Assembly (NCBI RefSeq): GCF_013359595.1
Contig: NZ_JABFMP010000020.1
Span: 1 to 64,000, forward strand
Length of the DNA: 64,000 nucleotides
Direction: 5' to 3'
DNA from: Pseudomonas sp. C1C7
GTDB lineage: Bacteria; Pseudomonadota; Gammaproteobacteria; Pseudomonadales; Pseudomonadaceae
The notes under the pieces: generated by a model
What the model saw: only the letters and a program-made list of their open reading frames with translations
Told to the model about the DNA's origin: nothing
Databases searched by the model: none
Made by a program: the position numbers and the translations under genes
In this document: positions 52,801 through 61,050 of the stretch, piece by piece
Position numbering within the stretch: the first letter of the stretch is position 1
Layout of the letters: each line of letters starts with the position of its first letter

Positions 52801-53058
52801 GGACGTCGCCTGGCTGTACATGTAGAGCATGTCTTCAACACCGTTGACCTCTTGCTCAATGGGAATCGCCAGCGTCTCGGCGACGGTCTGCGCCGAAGCG
52901 CCGGGATATGTCGCGGTCACCACCACGGTCGGCGGTGCGATGTCCGGGTACTCGGAGGTCGGCAAGACGAGATAGGCCAGGCCACCGATGATCATCAGGA
53001 CGATTGAAAGCACAATCGCCAGCACCGGTTGCTCGATGGATGTGCGTCCCAAGTTCAT
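49873..53058 (-). CDS. RND multidrug efflux permease (HAE-1 family)
   Basis: A 1061-residue inner-membrane proton-driven pump with 12 spans and two large periplasmic loops. It has the family's FIERPVLAIVLS-like N-terminus (TSIEQPVLAIVLSIVLMIIG) and the conserved GLAAKNAILIVEVAR (proton-relay Lys) and RLRPILMTSLAFVLGVLPL (Arg). In span 4 the motif reads GIVVDNAIVVVENVERH: Asp409 is kept, but the next residue, equal to the essential Asp408 of AcrB, is Asn410. Start and stop overlap the neighbouring genes. Closest in style to MexF. Likely substrates include phenolics or drugs, not determined. Confidence 0.92.
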   Translation of the reverse strand: MNLGRTSIEQPVLAIVLSIVLMIIGGLAYLVLPTSEYPDIAPPTVVVTATYPGASAQTVAETLAIPIEQEVNGVEDMLYMYSQATSDGSLNLTVTFKSGTDVDKAQVLVQNRVALATPRLPEPVQRSGVTVRKSSPTQLSTIFISSPKGTYDQLYVSNFAIRSVADVLKRIDGVGDINPLGAREYSMRIWLDPERVAAFNLTPADIIAAVRSQNTQVAGGVIAQPPVASQAFQPNLIFEGRLKEPADFDNIVIKSGTAGRLVRLKDVARTEIAGLAYVNNTYYLRNPAIGLQVLQRPGANALATMKVVEETMQKIGKDFPEGIEYSIGYNPTAFIADSIGELGKTIYEAVILVVLVIMVFLQGWRPSIIPILAIPVSLVGTFAVMALLGYSINNLTLFGLVLAVGIVVDNAIVVVENVERHLADGKSALQATIVTMQEIGGALIAITLVLCAVFVPTAFIPGISGEFFRQFGITIAVATAISLFNSLTLSPALAAMILRRHEPHQATLAPKVGLFGLLKRAADGFNGGFLKLSSRYAGSVRGLVAKTPLMLAVYAVLIAATAYLLVSTPKGFIPIQDRGYLVVIVQLPDGASLERTNEISRQIEAIALEVPGVDRVPTFSGFSMVTGTSSSNSAGLAPVFQPWSKRKLHGLTSDKIAEDLRERLKVVSGATVIVATPPPVQGLGSTGGFSMRLQDTAGLGTEALAKATDDLIAAANSTQGMTGVYSPFSARTPQVFVELDRERAEMLGVPSSQINQAIETYFGSSYINDFNLVGRTYRVTAQADLPYRVTPQDLARVKVRNDAGQMVPIASVTRLHEALGVERFPRYNLFPTAEINGDTLPGLGSEFGIRTMERLAKETLPAGITYQWTDLSYQQTTAGNMGLLVFPLCVIFVYLVLAAQYGSWSLPLAILLIVPMCLLAAAGGVRLMGLDINILTQIGFIVLVGLAAKNAILIVEVARQQEKEGQGIVEAVVEACRLRLRPILMTSLAFVLGVLPLVMSEGAGSEMRQAVGAAVFFGMIGVTLFGLLFTPVFYVLIRRLAGGERQVLAQSIHSEQGAAHE

Positions 53059-54266
53059 AACCGGGCCTCCTCGAGGGTCGTCGCTTTCGCGGTCTGAACT
53101 AACGCACGGTCCTGTGCTGTCGCGGTATCACCGGCGCGCACACGCTGCAGGCCATCAACGATCACCCGATCCTGCTCCTGCAAACCGCTGGAGATTTCGC
53201 GCAATCCATCATGCAATTTACCGAGGGTGACGGGTCGAATTTCGACCTTGTTCTGCGGGTTGAGCACATAGACGACTTTGCGCGTCGCGTCGACGCTGAT
53301 CGCGGTGTCCGGGAGCAACAGTGCTGGGTAAGGCGCCTGGCTGGAGAACTGCACGCGTCCAAATTGCCCAGGACTCAACTGCAGGTCCTGATTGCTGACC
53401 CGGGCACGCTGGCGCAGGGTCCCGGTCGACGGGTCAAGGCGGTTGTCGATGAAATCCATGCGCCCGGTCATGCTCGGTTTGGTTTCACCCGGCAAGGCAA
53501 TCCGTACCTGGCTCTGGTTGGCGGCGGGATTTGTCTGGCGACGGTATTTGAGGTAGCTCTGTTCATCGATATCGAAGTAGATGTCGATCGGGTCCAGCGA
53601 CACGATGGTGGTCAGCAACGTCGCGCTGCTGTTGCCGCCGTTGACCAGATTGCCCTCGCTGATCAGTTTGCGACTGATCCGCCCGCTCATGGGGGCGGTG
53701 ATCCGGGTGAACTCCAGGTCAAGCTTGGCATTGCTCAACGCACCTTCAGCGCTCAAGACCTCGGCTTGCGCGGCCTGACGCGCTTGCAGGCGTTGATCAT
53801 AGAGGCTGCGGGCGATGGTTTTGGATTCGATCAGGACGTTAGCCCTGGCAAACTCCTGTTCCGCCAGCGCCAGTTGCGAGCGCACTTGGGCCAGTTTGCC
53901 TTGCGCCTGGACCACCGCAGCCTGGAACGACCGCGAATCGATCACGAACAGCAAATCACCCTTCTTGACGATGGCGCCGTCCTGGAACGCAACCTTCTCC
54001 AGATAACCGCTGACCCGCGAACGCACGTCGACCGAATCGGTGGCCTCAAAGCGACCGGTAAAACTGTCCCAATCGGTGACCACGGATTTGACGGGCTTGC
54101 TGACGGTAACACTGGGGGCAATCGGTGCGTTGCTGGTTTGATTCGGACCGCAGCCGCTCAGAGCGACTGCCAGCGCCAGGCCTGACGCCGACACCGCCAA
54201 ACCTTTTGCAAATGCCGATTGTAGTGGGAACGATATCCTCGCTTTCCCCGTTGTAGACGATTTCAC
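53055..54266 (-). CDS. RND efflux periplasmic adaptor (membrane fusion protein)
   Basis: A 403-residue lipoprotein adaptor: signal peptide ending in LSGC, a lipoyl half (SGYLEKVAFQDGAIVKKGDL, LEFTRITAPMSGRISRKLIS), a helical hairpin between, then beta-barrel and proximal domains. GTG 54266 is preferred because GGAG lies nine bases upstream and the signal peptide follows directly. An ATG at 54305 has no ribosome-binding site and lies in the palindrome at 54283-54317. Overlaps the permease start by 4 bases. MexE-like. Confidence 0.88.
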   Translation of the reverse strand: MKSSTTGKARISFPLQSAFAKGLAVSASGLALAVALSGCGPNQTSNAPIAPSVTVSKPVKSVVTDWDSFTGRFEATDSVDVRSRVSGYLEKVAFQDGAIVKKGDLLFVIDSRSFQAAVVQAQGKLAQVRSQLALAEQEFARANVLIESKTIARSLYDQRLQARQAAQAEVLSAEGALSNAKLDLEFTRITAPMSGRISRKLISEGNLVNGGNSSATLLTTIVSLDPIDIYFDIDEQSYLKYRRQTNPAANQSQVRIALPGETKPSMTGRMDFIDNRLDPSTGTLRQRARVSNQDLQLSPGQFGRVQFSSQAPYPALLLPDTAISVDATRKVVYVLNPQNKVEIRPVTLGKLHDGLREISSGLQEQDRVIVDGLQRVRAGDTATAQDRALVQTAKATTLEEARL

Positions 54267-54282
54267 TTTTGCATGCTCCGCA

Positions 54283-54317
54283 GTTGGCCATTGAATGAGC
54301 TCCATTCAATGGCCAAC
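54283..54317. promoter_or_regulatory. 35-bp palindrome upstream of the efflux operon
   Basis: Two perfect 15-base arms (GTTGGCCATTGAATG and CATTCAATGGCCAAC) around AGCTC. It ends 17 bases before the preferred GTG start of the adaptor gene. It suits an operator of a dimeric repressor or a hairpin that affects translation; no U-run follows, so it is not a standard terminator. Confidence 0.6.
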
Positions 54318-54374
54318 GAATTGACTGAACTAAAATTTCAGCGATTAAAAATTAAACATCAAAGAGCGCTTCGA

Positions 54375-54512
54375 TTAACTTTTAGCGGTGTGCTCGCTTT
54401 GCGTTTTATTACGTTCAACAAAAGCACCTGACTCTTCAGCATGAACCGCCAGGGACACGGAGAGAGCAACCACGGTAGTGAGTAGAGCAAGAGTATTTTT
54501 CAACAAGTTCAT
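54375..54512 (-). CDS. Small secreted peptide upstream of the efflux operon
   Basis: A 45-residue protein with an N-terminal signal sequence (MNLLKNTLALLTTVVALSVS LAVHA region) cleaved after AHA-type VHAEE, leaving a short polar tail (SGAFVERNKTQSEHTAKS). No family recognised. It lies 108 bases upstream of the adaptor gene on the same strand, with the palindrome between. It may be a periplasmic stress peptide or simply a leader. Confidence 0.5.
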   Translation of the reverse strand: MNLLKNTLALLTTVVALSVSLAVHAEESGAFVERNKTQSEHTAKS

Positions 54513-54869
54513 TTCAGGTGTTCTCGGTAGTGTTTGAATGAAAAAGATTTTCCGTGAGCACCACGTGAAGATAAACCGCCGAAATGCAAAAAGAATATTG
54601 ACCAAAAGACAAGAACAAGCGCTCTGGAATGGGGAGTACAGGCATTCGATCGTCCGCGCGAAAACAACCTGCGAAGTGTATTCACCGGTCAATCATTCAT
54701 TATTGAAATAGTGCGAAAGGTGTCTTTACAAGCGTCTGAACTATTGCAGTCTTAAAAAGGAGATGGCCTGGCAGCCATCTCCTGGACACTCAGCAATCAA
54801 TACTTCCGTGGCAGAGGCATTTGATTGCAAACGTTGAAAGGAAGTTTGTATCAGCGTTGCTGTCGCTCC
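54513..54869. other. Intergenic region before the efflux operon
   Basis: About 360 bases holding the presumed efflux-operon promoter and the terminator of the alcohol dehydrogenase gene. No further gene seen. Confidence 0.5.
54754..54783 (-). terminator. Rho-independent terminator of the alcohol dehydrogenase gene
   Basis: A perfect 10-bp stem AGGAGATGGC / GCCATCTCCT with a 6-base loop. Read on the minus strand it is followed by five T. Confidence 0.88.
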
Positions 54870-55994
54870 TCAAAACTCAATAACCTGACGCACCGCGCTG
54901 CCATCATGCAGGTGGTCAAAACCTTCGTTGATATCGTCCAGCTTGAGCCTGCCACTTAACAGTCGATCCACCGGCAGGCGGCCGTCACGATAGAGCTCGA
55001 TGAACCGCGGGATGTCGCGCAGCGGTACACAAGTGCCGATGTAGCTGCCTTTGAGCGTGCGCTCCTCGCCCACTAACTGAACGACGTTGACCGGCAGCGC
55101 CGAACCCGGTGGTGGCAGACCGGCGGTTACCGTCATGCCACCGCGCCTGGTCATCTTCATCGCATTTTCCAGAGCACGGATCGAACCGGCCATTTCGAAC
55201 ACATAGTCAGCGCCGCCACCGGTCAGCGCCAGCACCTGTTCAACGGCGTCCGGATCACCACCGTTGACCACGGCGGTGGCGCCGACTTCCTTGGCCAAGG
55301 CGAGCTTTTCCGGTGACAGATCGACAGCAATGATCTTGCTGGCCCCGGCAGCCCGTGCACCCAACACCGAAGCAAGACCTACGCCGCCAAGGCCGATCAC
55401 CACGGCGGTCGAACCCACGCGCAATTGCGCGGTGTTGACTACTGCACCCACACCGGTCAACACCGCACAGCCAAACAGTGCCGCTTCAACGAAGGGCAAC
55501 TCGCGGTCGATCTTGACCACGGAGTTGCGTGACATCACGGCGTACTCGGCAAACGCGGAGACGCCCAGATGGTGATGGATGTGGCCGGCAGGCGAGCTCA
55601 AACGCACCGAGCCGTTGATCAGCGTCCCGGCGGCGTTGGCTTTTGCCCCAGGCTCGCAGAGCGCCGGGCGGCCCTCGGCGCATGGCAGGCAATGACCGCA
55701 ACTGGGCATGAACACCATGACCACATGGTCTCCAGGCTCAAGGTCGCTGACCCCATCTCCCAGGGCTTCCACCACGCCTGCCGCCTCATGACCGAGCGCC
55801 ATGGGCATAGGGCGAGGCCGGTCGCCATTGATCACCGACAAGTCGGAATGGCACAGGCCGGCGGCGCGGATTCGCACCAGCACTTCGCCCGGCCCTGGCG
55901 GCGCCAGCTCGATGGTTTCGATCGTGATCGGCTTGCTCTGCGCATAGGGCGGGGCCGCATTCATGTGTCTCAGAACAGCAGCTCTGACTTGCAT
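54870..55994 (-). CDS. Zinc-dependent alcohol dehydrogenase
   Basis: A 374-residue medium-chain dehydrogenase. The catalytic zinc ligands fit AAGLCHSDLSVINGD and GHEAAGVVEALG. The structural zinc loop PSCGHCLPCAEGRPALCEPG has its four Cys. The Rossmann motif is VIGLGGVGLASVLGARAAGA. ATG 55994 has GGAG eight bases upstream. It resembles class III-like / aryl-alcohol dehydrogenases. It is divergent from the cupin operon, and the shared gap has a palindrome; both may respond to the same signal. The substrate is unknown. Confidence 0.9.
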   Translation of the reverse strand: MQVRAAVLRHMNAAPPYAQSKPITIETIELAPPGPGEVLVRIRAAGLCHSDLSVINGDRPRPMPMALGHEAAGVVEALGDGVSDLEPGDHVVMVFMPSCGHCLPCAEGRPALCEPGAKANAAGTLINGSVRLSSPAGHIHHHLGVSAFAEYAVMSRNSVVKIDRELPFVEAALFGCAVLTGVGAVVNTAQLRVGSTAVVIGLGGVGLASVLGARAAGASKIIAVDLSPEKLALAKEVGATAVVNGGDPDAVEQVLALTGGGADYVFEMAGSIRALENAMKMTRRGGMTVTAGLPPPGSALPVNVVQLVGEERTLKGSYIGTCVPLRDIPRFIELYRDGRLPVDRLLSGRLKLDDINEGFDHLHDGSAVRQVIEF

Positions 55995-56020
55995 CTTTGT
56001 CTCCGGCACAGCTGGACTCG

Positions 56021-56041
56021 ATAGTGAGTGCTCATCACTAT
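56021..56041. promoter_or_regulatory. Candidate operator in the divergent promoter region
   Basis: ATAGTGA and TCACTAT, an exact inverted pair around GTGCTCA, in the 273-base gap between the alcohol dehydrogenase and cupin starts. Size and symmetry suit a LysR or similar dimer. Confidence 0.45.
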
Positions 56042-56267
56042 GCCGCAGGCCGTTTGTGCCAGAAATGCACCGCCGGGCGTAGCTGTTTGGAATTGAATTC
56101 GCAGAAGCACGCCATCCCGACGGACACGCGAGCAAGTCGAATTGTTATTTGAATTCTCAAATCTTGTGCACGGCCACTGCGTTCTCTGCTGCTCATCCAG
56201 TGCTTACTCTGAAACCACAGACAACATCACAGCGTCCCTCGAAAGGCGCCTGAATGAGGGTTTCAAG

Positions 56268-56708
56268 ATGACCGAAGCAAGCACACGGAAAAAACTGGTC
56301 GAGGCCGCCCCCCACGCCTCGTTCAATCTCGACGAGATCGTCAAGACGTTCCCCGAAACAGCCGAAACGCTACTGGTCGACACACGCCTGACTGATGAAG
56401 ATGAAGCCAGCGCCCGTGTCTTCCGGGTCTATCACCCGACCCCCGCGCATTACCACGCCACCTGTGACGAATACCTGATTGTGCTGTCAGGGCGTGCGAC
56501 GTTTTTCATGGGTGACCGCGAAGAGTTCGAAGTGGGTCCGGGCGAAATGCTGTTCTTCAAGAAGTTCACTGTTCACGGAATGCCGAAGATCCTCGAACAC
56601 CCGCTATTCATGGTGTCAGTCGACACCCCGCGACGTGATCCAAGCGACATCATTTTTGTCGATCCTTCGAGCGGCACCGCCGAATCGTTCGTGCAGGCCA
56701 AGCCATGA
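56268..56708 (+). CDS. Cupin domain protein
   Basis: A 146-residue single cupin. The metal motif is YHPTPAHYHATCDEYLIVLS with HxH and Glu, then the second motif GPGEMLFFKKFTVHGMPK with a His. GAGG lies nine bases before the ATG at 56268. Its stop overlaps the next gene's start as ATGA, so it heads the five-gene operon that includes the Nramp transporter. Such cupins act as small isomerases, lyases or binding proteins; the ligand is not known. Confidence 0.82.
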   Translation: MTEASTRKKLVEAAPHASFNLDEIVKTFPETAETLLVDTRLTDEDEASARVFRVYHPTPAHYHATCDEYLIVLSGRATFFMGDREEFEVGPGEMLFFKKFTVHGMPKILEHPLFMVSVDTPRRDPSDIIFVDPSSGTAESFVQAKP

Positions 56709-57766
56709 ACAGCCAAGCACTGGAGATTTTCGCAACCTTCCCGGTCGAGCGTCCGGGCAACCCCACAGTGATGCCTGACGGGCGAGTGCTGGTGTCGGTA
56801 TCGGCCATTATCGCGCCCGATATCTCGGTACGGGCAGTGGCGCAGAACGGCGAGCACTCGGCTTACCCCAATGAGGCCTGGGCCAGCAAACCCGGCGACG
56901 ATGGGCGCGGCGTGTCCGCCGTGATCGGTATCCGCACCGACCCCGAGGGAATCGTCTGGATACTCGACATGGGCAAGCCACAGCAACAACAGCCTCGCCT
57001 CATCGCCTGGAATGATCGAACGCAAAGCCTGCATCGAATGATTGTGCTGCCGCAGAACGTCCTGCGCCCCAGCTCCTTCACTCAGGATTTCGTCATCGAT
57101 TGGCGGCGCCAGCGTATCTATATCGCTGACATGACGATGAATCCCAGTGGCGCCAGCGACTACCCGGCTATTGTCGTGGTCGACCTGCAAACCGGTCTTT
57201 CGTGGCGCTCGCTGGAATGCTACCCAGGACTGATGCCGGGTGATGTGCCGCTGTTGGTTGCGGGTAAGCCGCTGGCGTTGCGTACGCCCGAAGGTGAAGT
57301 CATTGCGTATCGCTACGGCCTCAACCCCATTGCGATCGACCCCTTGGGCCGATGGGTTTATTTCGGCTCGATGTCGGCGCGCAAAGTCTATCGGATCAGC
57401 ACCGAAAGTCTCGCCCAACCCAGCGACGCTACAGCGTTGAGTGAAGCGGTGGAATTTTGGTGCGAAAAGCCGCACTGCGACGGTTTTGATGTCGATGCCG
57501 AGGGCAACGTGTACGTGACCGACATCGCGAACAACGCCATCGGACTGGCATCGCCGGCCGGCTACCGCATCCTGGCCCAGGATGACCGGTTGCTCGGCTG
57601 GCCGGATGGTGTCGAACTCGATGCACAAGGCAAATGGTTGTACATCACGGCCAACCAGTTGCACCGCCACCCTCTGCTCAATGCGGGTGAGGACGACAGT
57701 CAGCCACCGTTTCATGTGTTGCGCCTGCGAGTGGACGCGCCGATGGGATTGAGCGAAACACCATGA
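56705..57766 (+). CDS. Major royal jelly / SMP-30-like beta-propeller protein
   Basis: A 353-residue protein resembling bacterial members of the major royal jelly (Yellow) family: GNPTVMPDGRVLVSVSA, GVSAVIGIRTDPEGIVWILD, FVIDWRRQRIYIADMT, LNPIAIDPLGRWVYFGSM and a late NQLHRHPLLNAG. There is no signal peptide, unlike many relatives. It would fold as a six-bladed propeller and might act as a lactonase or binding protein. Both ends overlap neighbouring genes by ATGA. Confidence 0.82.
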   Translation: MNSQALEIFATFPVERPGNPTVMPDGRVLVSVSAIIAPDISVRAVAQNGEHSAYPNEAWASKPGDDGRGVSAVIGIRTDPEGIVWILDMGKPQQQQPRLIAWNDRTQSLHRMIVLPQNVLRPSSFTQDFVIDWRRQRIYIADMTMNPSGASDYPAIVVVDLQTGLSWRSLECYPGLMPGDVPLLVAGKPLALRTPEGEVIAYRYGLNPIAIDPLGRWVYFGSMSARKVYRISTESLAQPSDATALSEAVEFWCEKPHCDGFDVDAEGNVYVTDIANNAIGLASPAGYRILAQDDRLLGWPDGVELDAQGKWLYITANQLHRHPLLNAGEDDSQPPFHVLRLRVDAPMGLSETP

Positions 57767-58137
57767 GCCATAGCCGTGTCGCGTTCACTGTAATAGCCGT
57801 GTTGCTGACGATCAGCGCTATCGTCCTGGCGCTGACCGATGGCATTCCCGGTGTCGGGATCGGGCTCTATGTCGTGGTGGCCATCGCTGTCACACAGTTC
57901 TCGCGGGCCATGCCAGAGGCCTGGCCCGCTTGCCTGTTTGAAGTGTCGAAAGCTTCACGCAGCTCCCTGGCCCAGCGCCTGCTGATCCAACTGGCGGCGC
58001 TGGTGTGCCTGCTGTCAGCCCAGGCCATGAGTGGAGCCGTATCGGCGGTCCTCTCGGTGACCGGCCTTCTGCTGTTCATTCATACCCTGGTGCTGGCGCG
58101 CCTGCCCCAGCGCGCCCGGCGACACAGGAGACTTTGA
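57763..58137 (+). CDS. Small inner-membrane protein, unknown
   Basis: A 124-residue protein with about four hydrophobic segments (VAFTVIAVLLTISAIVLALT, VGIGLYVVVAIAVTQF, LLIQLAALVCLLSAQAM, AVLSVTGLLLFIHTLVLARL) and a basic end. It is translated from an ATGA overlap and sits 3 bases before the Nramp gene, so it may be a partner of that transporter. No family recognised. Confidence 0.7.
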   Translation: MSHSRVAFTVIAVLLTISAIVLALTDGIPGVGIGLYVVVAIAVTQFSRAMPEAWPACLFEVSKASRSSLAQRLLIQLAALVCLLSAQAMSGAVSAVLSVTGLLLFIHTLVLARLPQRARRHRRL

Positions 58138-58140
58138 TCG

Positions 58141-59433
58141 ATGACAGTACAGGCGTCACTTTCGGAGCATCCCGGTGAGTTGGCCAATCAACGATCGCCG
58201 GCACCCCGGCGCCTCTCGCTATTGATGGGGCCCGGACTGTTGATTGCCGTGGGTTACATGGACCCTGGCAACTGGGCTACCGGGATCGCTGCCGGAGCGC
58301 AATTGGGATACAGCCTGCTGTTCATGGTGGTGTTGTCGAGCCTGGCGGCCATGCTCTTGCAAACACTCGCCTTGCGCCTGGGCGTGGTCACCGGTCAGGA
58401 CCTTTCCCAGACCTGCCGTCTTCGCTACAGCCGGCAAGCCACACTTGCGCACTGGACAATGGCAGAGATAGCCATCATCGCCACTGACATCGCCGAAGTG
58501 TTGGGCGCGGCATTAGCGTTCAAACTGCTGTTCAACCTGCCGCTGAGCATCGGCATCGTGCTGACGGCTATCAGTACGCTGGTCATCCTGGGTGTGAAGG
58601 GCGCCGCCAATGGTCGAGTGCAGAAGATTGTCCTGGCACTGGTCGCGATCATTGTCCTGTGCTTTGCCATAGAGCTTTCGCTGATCACACTCGATACAAC
58701 CGCTGCTCTACAAGGCTTCATTCCCTCACTGGACACGCTGGCTGAACCTGGGGCGCTGTTCATTGCGGTGGGCATCATCGGCGCCACCGTCATGCCACAC
58801 AATCTGTACCTGCATTCGTCCCTGGCCCGAGGCCCCAGTCGCCTGAATGACGCAGTGCAGGTCAGGCAATCCCTGCGCCACGGTTCAATCGACACGATCC
58901 GCGCGCTGTCGATTGCCGCCGCCGTACAGGTCGCCATTCTGTTAGTGGCCGCAGCAGTACTCCATGACAACGGCCACACCGGAATTGGCAGCATCGAGCA
59001 AGCCCACCAACTGCTGGCGCCGCTGATGGGGGGCACCCTTTGCGCCGTACCTTTTGCCCTGGCTCTGCTTGCCTCCGGACAAAGCGCGACGTTGACGGGC
59101 ACCCTCGCCGGCCAGGTGGTGCTCGAGGGTTTCCTGAACCTCAGGGTTTCATTGAGCAAGCAGCGCATCGTCACCCGTCTGCTCGCCATTGTGCCGGCGC
59201 TTGGCGCAATACTCTGGCTGGGGGATCACGCAGTGGGCGACCTGTTGGTGTTTTCCCAGGTGGTGCTGTCGATACAACTGCCGTTTGCGGTTTATCCGCT
59301 GATTCGTTTTACCCGCGATAAAACCCTGATGGGCGATTTCGCGATTTCACGCCCGGTCGCTGTCGTGGCCTGGTTGATTTTCCTGCTGATCAGTGCCGCC
59401 AATTTATGGCTGGTCGCCTCAGTCATCCTATGA
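58141..59433 (+). CDS. Nramp family divalent metal transporter
   Basis: A 430-residue Nramp-fold transporter with 11 or so spans. The metal-site motif in span 1 is YMDPGNWATGIAAG (DPGN), and in span 6 ATVMPHNLYLHSSLA (MPH). These bind Mn2+ or Fe2+ in MntH. GQSATLTGTLAGQ is also family-like. Unlike the single-gene mntH locus it is embedded in an operon with a cupin, a beta-propeller and an SRPBCC protein, so its metal may serve those proteins. Not named mntH for that reason. Confidence 0.88.
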   Translation: MTVQASLSEHPGELANQRSPAPRRLSLLMGPGLLIAVGYMDPGNWATGIAAGAQLGYSLLFMVVLSSLAAMLLQTLALRLGVVTGQDLSQTCRLRYSRQATLAHWTMAEIAIIATDIAEVLGAALAFKLLFNLPLSIGIVLTAISTLVILGVKGAANGRVQKIVLALVAIIVLCFAIELSLITLDTTAALQGFIPSLDTLAEPGALFIAVGIIGATVMPHNLYLHSSLARGPSRLNDAVQVRQSLRHGSIDTIRALSIAAAVQVAILLVAAAVLHDNGHTGIGSIEQAHQLLAPLMGGTLCAVPFALALLASGQSATLTGTLAGQVVLEGFLNLRVSLSKQRIVTRLLAIVPALGAILWLGDHAVGDLLVFSQVVLSIQLPFAVYPLIRFTRDKTLMGDFAISRPVAVVAWLIFLLISAANLWLVASVIL

Positions 59434-59462
59434 ACAACTCCCCCCAAAAAACAGGTAAACAC

Positions 59463-59882
59463 ATGAGTGAAGTCCGCATCTGGATCGCCATCGAGCGCCC
59501 CGTCGAACAAGTCTGGTCACTTCTTGGTGGCTTTGACTGGTTGCCCCGCTGGCTCGATGTTATCGCCAGCAGCAGCCTGAGTGACGGAGGACGCCTGCGT
59601 CATCTGCAAACCGCCAATGGCGCGACGATTGTCGAGCGTTTACTCACGTTTGATGAGGGTGAAAGGTATTACAGCTATGCCTTGCTGGAAGGCCCTTCGC
59701 CGGTTATTGACTACATCGGGAGAATGTCCGCGCAATCCGATGGCAAGGGCGGAACCCTGGCATCCTGGTCAAGCAGTTTTGTGGTCCAGGGAGCCGATGA
59801 AGCACAGGTCATTGAGCATTTTGAAGTTTTGTATCGCCAAGGACTGGAGAACCTCAAGGCCATTATTGAATCCAGCCACTGA
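59463..59882 (+). CDS. SRPBCC family (MxaD/PYR1-like) protein
   Basis: A 139-residue helix-grip protein: IAIERPVEQVWSLLGGFDWL, PRWLDVIASSSLSDGGRLRH, YYSYALLEGPSPVIDYIG and WSSSFVVQGADEAQVIEHF, then a long C-terminal helix. These bind hydrophobic ligands and some are cyclases. ATG 59463 has AGGT eight bases upstream; an earlier ATG at 59430 overlaps the Nramp stop but has no ribosome-binding site. It is the last gene of the operon. Confidence 0.85.
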   Translation: MSEVRIWIAIERPVEQVWSLLGGFDWLPRWLDVIASSSLSDGGRLRHLQTANGATIVERLLTFDEGERYYSYALLEGPSPVIDYIGRMSAQSDGKGGTLASWSSSFVVQGADEAQVIEHFEVLYRQGLENLKAIIESSH

Positions 59883-59896
59883 CCAAGGCAGCTGGT

Positions 59897-60799
59897 TCAC
59901 TCGCGATCCATGAAGGCTTGCAGGCGTGGCACCATAAAGTCGAGGAACGTCCGGATACGCTGGGGCACATGCTGTCCACCCTGATACAGCGCATGGACTT
60001 CCTCGCAATCATGACCGCTTTGTGCGAGCACCTCGACCAGACGCCCCGTGGCCAGATCTTCATCAACATGAAAGTCCGCCAGCCTGGCGATCCCGACGCC
60101 GGCAATGGCCATGCGCCGAACCGTTTCGCCATTGTTGGCTTGCAGGTTGCCCTGGACGATACGATCAACGATACGGCCGTTCTGGTGCATGGGCCAGACC
60201 GGGCTGGAACGACGGAAATTGAAACTCAAGCAATTGTGTTCGCATAGGTCTTCCAGGGTTTCGGGAACCCCGTATTTTTCCAGGTAATCGGGCGACGCAA
60301 CGATCTTGCGCCGGGCAATTCCGATCTTTCGCGCGCGTAGCGTCGAGTCATTCAGTACGCCTACCCGGAACGCAATGTCCGTTCTGTCCAGGTACATGTC
60401 GACGATGTCATCGCACAGGGACAGGTTGATTTGAATATTGGGATGCGCTTCCCAGAACGCCGGCAAATTGGGTTCGATCGCCAGCGTGCCAAATGCCACT
60501 GAGGCATTGATTCGCACTGTTCCACGCGCCTTCTGTGCACCTTGCGCCAATACCCTTTCGACATCATCAAGCTCTGCCAGCAGTGCATGGCTGCGTTCAT
60601 AGTAAACGCGCCCTTCATCCGTCAATGACAGCTTGCGCGTGGAGCGCTCCAGCAGGCGAACACCCAGGCGCAACTCCAGGCGCACAATCAGTTTGCTGAC
60701 TGTTGAAGGCGTCATCAGCATTTGGCGCGCGGCTTGGGAAAAGCTGCCAGCATCAACAACCCGCACGAATACCGACATCTCACCTGCTCTGTTATCCAC
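59897..60799 (-). CDS. LysR family transcriptional regulator
   Basis: A 300-residue LysR regulator of the CrgA/PecT-like group (MSVFVRVVDAGSFSQAARQM, STVSKLIVRLELRLGVRLLE, STRKLSLTDEG; then RINASVAFGTLAIEPNLPAF). It is convergent with the SRPBCC gene (14 bases apart) and divergent from the Old Yellow Enzyme gene. It may control the latter or the Nramp operon. Confidence 0.88.
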   Translation of the reverse strand: MDNRAGEMSVFVRVVDAGSFSQAARQMLMTPSTVSKLIVRLELRLGVRLLERSTRKLSLTDEGRVYYERSHALLAELDDVERVLAQGAQKARGTVRINASVAFGTLAIEPNLPAFWEAHPNIQINLSLCDDIVDMYLDRTDIAFRVGVLNDSTLRARKIGIARRKIVASPDYLEKYGVPETLEDLCEHNCLSFNFRRSSPVWPMHQNGRIVDRIVQGNLQANNGETVRRMAIAGVGIARLADFHVDEDLATGRLVEVLAQSGHDCEEVHALYQGGQHVPQRIRTFLDFMVPRLQAFMDRE

Positions 60800-61050
60800 G
60801 TCCTGTCTCCTCTGAATGACTCGTGAAAAAATATCACAAGCGCTCCCCTAAAAATCATAGGAAGCCTAGGAGAACGTTCACTTAACTTTGGAATCTATTT
60901 CACATGTACAGCCGATATGCCGGATGCCTTTACCCGCTTTCCCCGCGCAGTTATGAAGCTTGCTCACAGAACATGTTCATCGTTGCCAGGTTATCAGTGG
61001 GCTAAAGGGCGCTTACGCTCCTGAGCACCATCAAGTGAGGAGCGGATTCA

